NCBI GenBank assembly: GCA_964533935.1 | Contig: CAZHOG010000025.1 | Span: 1-5,434, forward strand | DNA length: 5,434 nt | Source: RUG14121 sp964533935 | Lineage (GTDB): Bacteria > Bacillota_I > Bacilli_A > RF39 > UBA660 | Reading direction: 5' to 3' | In this document: positions 1 through 5,406 of the stretch, piece by piece | Layout of the letters: each line of letters opens with the position of its first letter | How positions within the stretch are numbered: the first letter of the stretch is position 1 | Made by a program: the position numbers and the translations under genes | Notes under the pieces: model-generated | The model's input: the letters and a program-made list of their open reading frames with translations, nothing else | Database searches by the model: none | Told to the model about the DNA's origin: nothing

Positions 1-1014
1 GTAATTTATTTGAAAGTGGTAATAAAGCATCTATGAGTGATACAATGCTTACAATGTTTGTAAGTTATAAAGACGGTTATAAAAATAGTGATAAATTTAG
101 CGAATCAAAAGATATAAAGACAGTTATAAAAGATGGTTCATTTGATAATGATGAATTATACTTATCAAAGTATGTTACAAAATCAAAGATAATATTTTCT
201 GATGAAAAAGACTATAAATATGAAATCAATTGGATAATGGCAATATTATGTGGTGGTTTCTTTTTATATAGTTTATTTTTTGCAGGTATAATGCTCGGTA
301 GAAGGCAAATAGAATTTCTTTTCTTATTTGCAATAGCACCAGTGGTATTTGCGACCAGTGTTTGTAATAAACAAAGAAGAGGTGCAGTTGTAGAACAATT
401 AGTTTCTTTAGCACTACAAAGTGCAGTGGTAATGCTAATAGTTAGTTTAAGTGTTATGGTAATGCAAGAAGTAAATACTACAACATTTTTTAGTAATGCT
501 TTTATGAATATAACAACAAAAGCACTTTTATATTTAGGTTGTGCTACTTTTGTTTTAACAGGTAGTCAAGTTATTAATAGATTTATAGGTGCTAATGTAA
601 GTGCTGCTAGTGGTAGAGAACAATTAATGTCATTAATGGGTTACGGAAAAATGGCAGGTATTGGAGCAACTGTTGNNNNNNNNNNCACTTGGAATTGGTA
701 CAGGATTAAAGGGTGCTAAAGCATTCGGTACTGAAGCAGTATCAAGAGTTGGTGCAACATTAGGAACTTATGGAGTCGGTAATGCAGAAACTGGAGAACA
801 AACACGAGCTCAAAAAGTTGCTAGTGCAGTAGGTACAAAAATGTACACATCAGCACAAAATAGTAGGAAAAAAGGTGCGGATCCAAATAGGCATGGAGTT
901 AGTGATGCTTTTATGAATGCAGGTACTAATAGTATTAATAATACAGTTAGAAAAGTGATGCCTCGCTCAAGTTATAATGCGTCTTATTACAGAAGAAAGA
1001 AAAATATGATATAG
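1..1014 (+). CDS. VirB6/TrbL-like T4SS membrane channel protein (5' partial, interrupted by assembly gap)
   Basis: This is probably the polytopic inner-membrane channel subunit of a conjugative T4SS (VirB6/TrbL/TrsL type). The reading frame is open from position 3 (reads NLFESGNKAS before the ATG at 33), so that ATG is internal and the true start lies left of the window. A polar, probably extracytoplasmic segment (about 33-230) is followed by four hydrophobic segments near 231-300, 309-362, 399-467 and 522-580. Next come a GSQVINRFIGAN stretch (about 561-596) and a Gly/Ala-rich, basic, hydrophilic C-terminal tail ending RRKKNMI before TAG at 1012-1014. Ten Ns at 676-685 shift the frame: left of the gap the frame is 0 (codon starts divisible by 3), right of it the frame is 1. 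Composition and hydropathy on both sides fit one protein, so these are two parts of a single gene. The gene directly precedes PrgI-like and VirB4 genes, the usual order in Gram-positive ICEs. The family call rests on topology and context, not on a diagnostic motif. Confidence 0.72.
676..685. other. Assembly gap (10 Ns) inside the VirB6-like gene
   Basis: There are ten consecutive Ns, most likely a fixed-length placeholder. Ten is not a multiple of three, and the flanking coding frames disagree by one base. The true missing length should therefore be a multiple of three. With zero missing bases, g675 joins ca686-687 as GCA (Ala), giving GATVALGIGTG without a break, so the gap may contain nothing. 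Confidence 0.95.
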
Positions 1015-1019
1015 GAGGT
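1013..1019 (+). promoter_or_regulatory. Ribosome binding site overlapping the VirB6-like stop codon
   Basis: AGGAGGT includes the last two bases of the upstream TAG stop. Its AGGAGG core ends 5 nt before the ATG at 1024. It fixes the start of the PrgI-like gene and places its initiation site where ribosomes finish the VirB6-like gene. Confidence 0.9.
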
Positions 1020-1023
1020 AAAA

Positions 1024-1332
1024 ATGTATATTACATTAAAAACAATAAAAAGAAATTTAGGTTTTAAAGGTATAGAAATATCTGATATATTAATTGCTTT
1101 TCCACTAATAGTTTTAGTTATTATATTATTTGCTTTTACTCCATTAAAGATACCAGCAGTAGTAATTCTAATGATTGGTATTTTTTGTCTATTACCAGTT
1201 AATGTAAGTAAAAAAAATAGAATGTATAAAGTATTAATACTAATATTTAAGTTTATATTTAGAACTAAATTATATGTATATCAAAGTGATAATTTAAAGA
1301 AAGGAGTATTTATTAATGAAAAAGAAAACTGA
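1024..1332 (+). CDS. PrgI/VirB3-like T4SS membrane protein
   Basis: This is a small membrane protein of 102 aa, probably the VirB3-equivalent (PrgI/TcpE-like) partner of the VirB4 ATPase at the inner face of the membrane. A short basic N-terminus (residues 1-20) is followed by two hydrophobic helices, about 21-40 and 43-61, separated by a short turn with prolines (P40, P44). A basic SKKNRMYKVL stretch follows (residues 62-71), then a C-terminal region ending in YVYQSDNLKKG. The length, the two close helices and the basic post-helix segment are typical of PrgI-type proteins, which vary greatly in sequence. The start is set by AGGAGGT at 1013-1019. The gene ends in tandem TGA TGA and overlaps the VirB4 gene by 17 nt. 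Its position between VirB6-like and VirB4 genes is the strongest evidence for the role. Another small two-helix T4SS protein cannot be excluded. Confidence 0.72.
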   Translation: MYITLKTIKRNLGFKGIEISDILIAFPLIVLVIILFAFTPLKIPAVVILMIGIFCLLPVNVSKKNRMYKVLILIFKFIFRTKLYVYQSDNLKKGVFINEKEN

Positions 1333-3823
1333 TGAAGAAAAGATACAAAAAAAGAAAAACAAGGAAAATAAGATAATTCAAAAGTTTATTAAGAAAAAGA
1401 AAAAAACTAAAACAATATATATTAGTAAATCTATAATGAAGAAAAAGTTTAAAAATGCTCAATCGTTTACTAATGTAGAAAGTATAAATGATGATGGTAT
1501 TCTTAAGTTAAGAAAAGGAAATTATGCTTTAACATATTCAGTAGATGCTATTGATTTATCTTTAACATCAAACTTGCAAAAAAGTAATTTCTTTAATCAA
1601 TTAAAGTATTTATATCAATTAAAAGATTTAAATTTAAGAATATATAAATTAGATGATAAAATTGATTTAAATGCTAATAAAGATTATTATAATTCGTTAA
1701 TAGAAAGATTTAAAAGTGATGATGATAAGGTAAAGTTTTTACATGAAAGAGTTTCAAGATTAGAAATACTAGAAGAAAAGAATTTAACTACAACAAGTAG
1801 ATATTATTTTACAATAGTAAGTGATAATGATAAAGCATTAAAACATATATCTGAAGAATTAGAAATTCAGTGTTATAATATGACACCAAAACTTTTAGTT
1901 CAAAAGATAACAAATAAATTAGAAATATATCAATTCCTAATAAATCTTTATATGAATAGTGGTAATATAGAACAATTAATGTGGAGCAATCTAGTTGAAC
2001 TAGTAACTCCTTTTTTTGTTCAAGAAAATATGAATTATCTTAAAGTTGATAGTGATGAAGTTCAAATAATAACAATAAAAAGAATACCACCATTTATTGA
2101 TGAGTTATTCTTTGAAGAATTATTTAATGTACCAGATACTAGATGTTGTATTCATATAAAAGATACAATACCAACTGAAGAATTAATAAGAAGATTAGAT
2201 AATAACTATGAATTTTTATTATCTGAAAGAACTACGACAAGAAAATTAAGTGACGCTACTGAAATGGATACAGAAAAAGATAACTTTCAAGCATTAATGA
2301 CACAAATCAAAAATGGTGATGAAAAAATAAAAGAAGTTGATCTAATAATAGTTATAAATGGAAATAAAAAAGATAGAGAAATAAAAGTAAAGGAATTAAA
2401 GAAAATAGCAGATGCCTATCAAATAAAATTAGATGTGCCACGAATGAGGCAATATGAGGCATGGCAATCATTTGATATAAGAAAAGATGGTTTTAATGAT
2501 TATCATCAATATATGCCAAGTTTAACTTTAGCAGCATCTTTTCCTTTAACTATTACTCATTTTAATGATGAAACAGGTTATATGATAGGAACTGATATTC
2601 ATACGGCATTGCCTACAATATTTGATTTATTTCATAAAGATTCAACTAGACCATCAAGTAATCTTGCTTTAATTGCATCAACAGGTGGTGGTAAAAGTTT
2701 CACCTTAAAGAAAATGATTATAAATGAAATTAATAGAGGTAATAAAGTATTTATCTTTGATGCTGAAGGTGAATATAAAAAATTAGTTAAAAAAAATAAA
2801 GGAGAATACATTGATATGTATTCATCAAGTGGTGGAATAATTAATCCATTACAAGTTAGATTTTTACCGAGTGATAATGAAGAAAAGACTGATGAAGTAA
2901 TTGAAAAAATTAATTATGAAGAATGTCCACTCGCAAAACATTTAGGATCACTTGAAATTTTTTTAAAATGTGCTTTTGAAGAAATATCAGAAAGCGAAAT
3001 AGTTGTACTACTTAATATGATAGAAAGTTTATATAAAAGATTTGGAATATCAAAGAATACAAAAATATCTAGTTTAGAAAAATTAGAGAATACTGATTAT
3101 CCAATTTTTTCGGATTTAATTGATTTTCTTCCCGACTATAGAAATATGGTTACTAATAAAGAACAATTAAAAATAGTGGATAAACTCGAAGTATTACTTG
3201 ATAGATTCAAAGTAGGAACTGATGCAATGTTATTTAATGGATATACATCAGTCAATCTTGATGCTAACTTAATTGCATTTAATGTTAAGGATTTATTATA
3301 TAGTAAAAATAAAAGAATTATTACAACACAGTTAGTAAATTTACTTACATACCTTAACAATATTATTGTTTGTAATAAGATAGTAAATGATAAAGGTAAA
3401 ACTCCTGTGATACAAAATATTGCAGTTATAGTTGATGAATTTCATTTATATTTAAAAAATACTGATAGTGAAGTAATATTAACTTTCGAACAAATAGCAA
3501 GGAGAATCAGAAAATATCATGGTTCATTTATTCCTGCCACACAAAGTATTCATGACTTTTTAGGAGATGATGATTCAGTAAGAAGTGCTACGGCTATATT
3601 TAACAATTGCCAGTATCAATTAGTAGGTATGCTTAAAGAAAATGATTTACAAACTTATTTGAAATTGTTTTATGAAAATCCTCTAACTGATACACAAAAA
3701 GAATTCTTAATGAAAGCAGAACAAGGACAATTCTTACTTACAATTAATTCTAAAAAAAGAATTAGAGAACAAATTTTAGCATCTCCAGTTGAAGTAGAAT
3801 TAATGGGAGAGAAAGTTAAATAA
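1316..3823 (+). CDS. virB4: VirB4-family conjugation ATPase (TraE/TrsE-like)
   Basis: This is the large cytoplasmic ATPase that powers T4SS assembly and substrate transfer at the membrane base. It has 835 aa, a normal length for Gram-positive VirB4 proteins. A very lysine-rich N-terminus (about 1-35) precedes a CagE/TrbE-type N-terminal domain (about 50-400). The RecA-like ATPase domain has Walker A ASTGGGKS at 454-461 (Lys460), then VFIFDAEGEY, a VirB4 signature. Walker B is IAVIVDEFH at 702-710 (Asp707, Glu708), then ARRIRKYHG (728-736) with basic residues expected near the subunit interface, then PATQS at 740-744 with the sensor-like Gln743. All key residues are present, so it should be active. 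AAAGGAG at 1300-1306, 9 nt before the ATG, fixes the start inside the end of the PrgI-like gene. The stop TAA at 3821-3823 shares its last A with the next ATG. The conjugative coupling protein (VirD4) is a distinct ATPase and is not in the window. Confidence 0.96.
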   Translation: MKKKTDEEKIQKKKNKENKIIQKFIKKKKKTKTIYISKSIMKKKFKNAQSFTNVESINDDGILKLRKGNYALTYSVDAIDLSLTSNLQKSNFFNQLKYLYQLKDLNLRIYKLDDKIDLNANKDYYNSLIERFKSDDDKVKFLHERVSRLEILEEKNLTTTSRYYFTIVSDNDKALKHISEELEIQCYNMTPKLLVQKITNKLEIYQFLINLYMNSGNIEQLMWSNLVELVTPFFVQENMNYLKVDSDEVQIITIKRIPPFIDELFFEELFNVPDTRCCIHIKDTIPTEELIRRLDNNYEFLLSERTTTRKLSDATEMDTEKDNFQALMTQIKNGDEKIKEVDLIIVINGNKKDREIKVKELKKIADAYQIKLDVPRMRQYEAWQSFDIRKDGFNDYHQYMPSLTLAASFPLTITHFNDETGYMIGTDIHTALPTIFDLFHKDSTRPSSNLALIASTGGGKSFTLKKMIINEINRGNKVFIFDAEGEYKKLVKKNKGEYIDMYSSSGGIINPLQVRFLPSDNEEKTDEVIEKINYEECPLAKHLGSLEIFLKCAFEEISESEIVVLLNMIESLYKRFGISKNTKISSLEKLENTDYPIFSDLIDFLPDYRNMVTNKEQLKIVDKLEVLLDRFKVGTDAMLFNGYTSVNLDANLIAFNVKDLLYSKNKRIITTQLVNLLTYLNNIIVCNKIVNDKGKTPVIQNIAVIVDEFHLYLKNTDSEVILTFEQIARRIRKYHGSFIPATQSIHDFLGDDDSVRSATAIFNNCQYQLVGMLKENDLQTYLKLFYENPLTDTQKEFLMKAEQGQFLLTINSKKRIREQILASPVEVELMGEKVK

Positions 3824-4008
3824 TGAAGATTGATAAGGCAACTGAAGAACTACAAACAAAGTTCAAAAAAATGTATTTTGATGAATTTAATGATCCAAAT
3901 GAATCATTTATGGACTTTTTGTTAGACTTAATATCAAAAGAAAAATTAGAGGAAGTTTTAAAGAAAGGGAATAAATATTTTTATTTTCTTTTAAAAAAAT
4001 ATAAGTAA
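3823..4008 (+). CDS. Small protein of unknown function (61 aa) between VirB4 and M23 peptidase genes
   Basis: I do not recognise this protein. It has 61 aa, no hydrophobic segment long enough to span a membrane and no signal peptide. It looks helical and charged: an acidic and aromatic first half (YFDEFNDPNESFMDFLLDLI) and a strongly basic, aromatic C-terminus (KKGNKYFYFLLKKYK). The gene is credible for three reasons. Its ATG overlaps the VirB4 stop as TAATG. GGGAGAG at 3805-3811 lies 11 nt upstream. Its own stop again forms TAATG with the next gene. Such packing suggests fixed stoichiometry with VirB4 and the peptidase. A T4SS accessory or adaptor role is inference from position only. Confidence 0.7.
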   Translation: MKIDKATEELQTKFKKMYFDEFNDPNESFMDFLLDLISKEKLEEVLKKGNKYFYFLLKKYK

Positions 4009-4913
4009 TGAAAAATAAAAAGAAGAAAAATATTCTTATAAAAATAATTGGTGGTAGTTCTATTTTAACAATAGCTTTCATAATGATTATTCTTGTTTGC
4101 ATTTTAATGTTATTTGATTTTTTTGGGACGAGTTTGACTAAAGATAAAGTTATGGATAATGCAGAATATGCCGATGCTTATATTGAGTCAGTAAATAAAC
4201 ATTTAAAAAATGGATATGTACCTTTACAAAGAATATTATATTTTTATTTAGAAGATAGTAGTTTAACAATAGATACTTTATATCAAATGAATCAAAATAG
4301 CGAGAATAAAACTGCTAAAGAGATTAACACTGTATGTGAAGATCAAAGAGTAAAAAATCATGGTGCTTGTACTGAATCTAATTTAAAAGAAAATGAAAGT
4401 TTTTTAACTGTTAGCACAGGACATTTTAATTTTCCATTAGATGCAAGTTATACAGTTACAAGTTTCTTTAATGAACAAAGAGTTATTTATGGTAAGAGCA
4501 ATGTTCATAATGGTTGGGATTTAGCAGTACCAGCAAAGACACCAGTATATTCAGTTTGCAGTGGAACAGTAGAAAAAGTTAATTATACCCAAACTGAAAA
4601 TATATCTTACGATCAAAGTGGTAATAGTATTGGTAATACAATTACCATTAAATGTGATGAAGATTATAGTGATACATATTATGTTGTGTTTGCTCATCTT
4701 TATCCTAATTCATCAAAAGTAAAAGTAGGAGATAAAGTAAATCATTGGACTGAAATTGCATTAGTTGGAACAACAGGAACTTCCACTGGTAATCATTTAC
4801 ATTATCAAGTTCAAGACAGTAACAAACAATTATTAGATGGAATGCAATTTATAGATTTTAATATGACTAGAACAACTGGTTTTAATCCTAATGACGCACT
4901 GATTAGACCATAA
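4008..4913 (+). CDS. Membrane-anchored M23 family peptidoglycan endopeptidase of the T4SS
   Basis: This is a likely zinc-dependent cell wall hydrolase that opens the peptidoglycan locally for the conjugation channel. It has 301 aa. A basic N-terminus (MKNKKKKN) precedes one transmembrane anchor (about 9-38) without an obvious cleavage site, so it should stay anchored with its C-terminus outside. A helical linker (about 45-130) contains Cys110 and Cys121. The M23/LytM domain (about 135-300) has the full set: HNGWD with zinc ligands His167 and Asp171, FAHLY with His230, and HLH with His263 and ligand His265. Cys184 and Cys216 also lie in this domain. In many Gram-positive T4SSs this slot holds an NlpC/P60 hydrolase (Tn916 Orf14 type), often with a lytic transglycosylase domain. 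Here a single M23 domain appears instead. The ATG overlaps the upstream stop (TAATG) and no good Shine-Dalgarno sequence lies just before it, so translation probably depends on reinitiation. Confidence 0.93.
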   Translation: MKNKKKKNILIKIIGGSSILTIAFIMIILVCILMLFDFFGTSLTKDKVMDNAEYADAYIESVNKHLKNGYVPLQRILYFYLEDSSLTIDTLYQMNQNSENKTAKEINTVCEDQRVKNHGACTESNLKENESFLTVSTGHFNFPLDASYTVTSFFNEQRVIYGKSNVHNGWDLAVPAKTPVYSVCSGTVEKVNYTQTENISYDQSGNSIGNTITIKCDEDYSDTYYVVFAHLYPNSSKVKVGDKVNHWTEIALVGTTGTSTGNHLHYQVQDSNKQLLDGMQFIDFNMTRTTGFNPNDALIRP

Positions 4914-4921
4914 AAAGTTAA

Positions 4922-4935
4922 GAGTAGCCACTTTC
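4922..4935 (+). repeat. Intergenic repeat copy 1 (GAGTAGCCACTTTC)
   Basis: This copy lies 8 nt after the peptidase stop codon. It shares GAGTAGCCACTT exactly with copy 2 at 4988-4999. Positions 4923-4935 are an exact 13-nt inverted match to 5158-5170. It is followed by a weak TCAAC/GTTGA inverted repeat (4950-4954 and 4961-4965). It may be a protein-binding site, half of a long RNA stem, or an end of a small mobile element. Confidence 0.8.
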
Positions 4936-4961
4936 AAATAAAAAAGTAGTCAACTAATTTG

Positions 4962-4990
4962 TTGATATATAAATAAAAAATAAATATGAG
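4962..4990 (+). promoter_or_regulatory. Weak alternative promoter overlapping repeat copy 2
   Basis: TTGATA (4962-4967), a 17-nt spacer and TATGAG (4985-4990) match sigma-A-type boxes in 5 of 6 and 4 of 6 positions. The -10 box overlaps the start of repeat copy 2, so a protein bound at the repeat could control it. This is tentative because of base composition. Confidence 0.2.
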
Positions 4991-4999
4991 TAGCCACTT
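4988..4999 (+). repeat. Intergenic repeat copy 2 (GAGTAGCCACTT)
   Basis: This is an exact 12-nt direct copy of 4922-4933, offset by 66 nt. The sequences after both copies follow a similar plan: a short A-rich stretch, then AGT, TCA, then an inverted repeat. This suggests a degenerate tandem unit of about 66 nt. The last four bases of this copy also form the left arm of the 4996-5016 hairpin. Confidence 0.8.
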
Positions 5000-5023
5000 C
5001 TATCTAAAATAGAAGTCATTTTT
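4996..5023 (+). terminator. Putative Rho-independent terminator of the T4SS operon
   Basis: An 8-bp perfect stem (ACTTCTAT at 4996-5003 with ATAGAAGT at 5009-5016) has a 5-nt loop, CTAAA. CA and then five Ts (5019-5023) follow. It lies 83 nt after the stop of the last T4SS gene. The stem is short and AT-rich, so termination may be partial. The T run is shared with the next palindrome. Confidence 0.45.
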
Positions 5024-5036
5024 GCAAGTGCAAAAA
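5019..5036. repeat. 18-nt near-perfect palindrome (TTTTTGCA-AG-TGCAAAAA)
   Basis: Two 8-nt arms, 5019-5026 and 5029-5036, are perfectly complementary around a central AG. As DNA it could be an operator for a dimeric regulator. As RNA it could form a hairpin with a loop of about 4 nt that sequesters the T run of the preceding terminator-like hairpin. No binding protein can be assigned from the sequence. Confidence 0.6.
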
Positions 5037-5042
5037 AAGTAA

Positions 5043-5094
5043 GACACCATATAAAATGTTTTATTTTTCAAAGAAAAATAAGCATTGTGGTGTC
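5043..5094. repeat. Composite long hairpin, GACACCA/TGGTGTC arms
   Basis: The outer arms GACACCA (5043-5049) and TGGTGTC (5088-5094) pair over 7 bp. Inside them AATG (5055-5058) pairs with CATT (5083-5086), and TTATTTTTC (5061-5069) pairs with GAAAAATAA (5073-5081) around an AAA loop. About 20 base pairs result, with two small internal asymmetries. A stretch richer in G and C than its surroundings follows (GTTTCCCTTATGCCC, 5095-5109). An inverted repeat next to a distinct conserved-looking segment, beside an RHH gene, resembles the layout of oriT regions. It may also be a transcript leader structure. Confidence 0.65.
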
Positions 5095-5110
5095 GTTTCC
5101 CTTATGCCCA

Positions 5111-5139
5111 TTAAAAATATGCAATATTTTTATTATAAA
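5111..5139 (+). promoter_or_regulatory. Weak candidate promoter for the RHH gene
   Basis: TTAAAA (5111-5116; 4 of 6 matches to TTGACA), a 17-nt spacer and TATAAA (5134-5139; 5 of 6 matches to TATAAT) would start transcription near 5146. The inverted repeat copy at 5158-5170 would then lie just downstream of the start site, a common operator position. Such matches arise easily by chance in DNA this AT-rich. Confidence 0.3.
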
Positions 5140-5157
5140 TACTACTACAAATATGTA

Positions 5158-5170
5158 GAAAGTGGCTACT
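5158..5170 (-). repeat. Intergenic repeat copy 3, inverted (GAAAGTGGCTACT)
   Basis: This is the exact reverse complement of 4923-4935 (13 nt). Its AAGTGGCTACT core at 5160-5170 is the reverse complement of both direct copies. It lies 26 nt upstream of the RHH start codon. A short CTACA/TGTAG inverted repeat (5145-5149 and 5154-5158) abuts it. Three copies of an 11-nt core within 250 nt indicate function or a shared mobile origin. Confidence 0.8.
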
Positions 5171-5186
5171 TGAAGAATAAAGAAAT

Positions 5187-5192
5187 GGAGAG
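5187..5192 (+). promoter_or_regulatory. Ribosome binding site deciding the RHH start
   Basis: GGAGAG ends 4 nt before the ATG at 5197. The frame is open further upstream (in-frame ATGs at 5056 and 5185), but that extension runs through the hairpin and repeats and has no comparable site. The ATG at 5197 is therefore chosen. Confidence 0.8.
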
Positions 5193-5196
5193 TTTT

Positions 5197-5406
5197 ATGA
5201 AAAGAGGAATATCAAGAACAACAATAAGAATTGATAATAATTTAAAAACAAGATTAGAGTTGTTGGCAGTAAAAAATAATCTTAGTTTTAATAAAATGAT
5301 TACATATATTATTGAAATAGGATATGAAAAGTATATAGAAAGATTTGATAAATATTATCAAGAACAAGATAAATTAATTAAGAGTGAGGTAGAGATTAAT
5401 GAATAG
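5197..5406 (+). CDS. Small ribbon-helix-helix (CopG/MetJ/Arc-type) DNA-binding protein
   Basis: This 69-aa protein shows the RHH pattern. A basic N-terminus and the strand SRTTIRID (residues 6-13) would sit as a dimeric beta ribbon in the DNA major groove. Helix A follows (about 14-28, NNLKTRLELLAVKNN), then LSFNK at the turn and helix B (about 30-48). A charged helical tail (49-69, rich in Tyr, Glu, Gln and Lys) follows. RHH proteins bind short repeated operators. The repeats and inverted repeats just upstream are plausible targets for autoregulation, or for a relaxosome accessory role if the intergenic region is oriT. Other possibilities are a plasmid copy or partition regulator, or an antitoxin; the overlapping downstream gene would discriminate. 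The start at 5197 follows the GGAGAG site. The longer version (116 aa from 5056) is unlikely because its first 47 residues are encoded by the structured region. Confidence 0.8.
   Translation: MKRGISRTTIRIDNNLKTRLELLAVKNNLSFNKMITYIIEIGYEKYIERFDKYYQEQDKLIKSEVEINE

Noticed and set aside
33..719. Stand-alone 228-aa protein starting at the ATG at 33 and running through the gap
   Set aside because: The frame is open to the window start, and the residues after the Ns are read in the wrong frame. The C-terminal TWNWYRIKGC is an artefact of the 10-N placeholder.
661..1014. Separate 117-aa gene starting at 661
   Set aside because: Its ATG-like start spans bases read in another frame of the VirB6-like gene, and its first residues cross the Ns. 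It is better read as the C-terminal part of the same gene.
1330..1335. Genetic code 4 (TGA = Trp) as in Mollicutes
   Set aside because: Trp is encoded by TGG throughout, the main genes are free of in-frame TGA, and the PrgI-like gene ends with tandem TGA TGA inside the VirB4 start. This fits TGA as a stop.
3136..3360. Minus-strand ORF inside the VirB4 gene (also 226-414 and 3908-4102)
   Set aside because: These lie antisense to well-supported coding regions, have no ribosome binding site or recognisable motif, and arise from the AT-rich composition.
4922..5170. CRISPR array
   Set aside because: There are only three short copies, one inverted, with unequal spacing and structured rather than unique spacers.
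4922..5170. Definite MITE or IS remnant bounded by the 13-nt inverted repeats
   Set aside because: No target-site duplication is visible outside the repeats, no transposase fragment lies inside, and an internal third copy does not fit a simple element. It is kept only as an alternative.
5056..5196. N-terminal extension of the RHH protein from the ATG at 5056
   Set aside because: It is encoded by the hairpin and repeat region and has no good ribosome binding site. The ATG at 5197 has GGAGAG at proper spacing and starts right at the RHH domain.
4914..5196. tRNA or other known structured RNA in the intergenic region
   Set aside because: No cloverleaf, no T-loop GGTTCGAATCC-like motif and no recognisable riboswitch core was seen. 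The hairpins are simple AT-rich stems.
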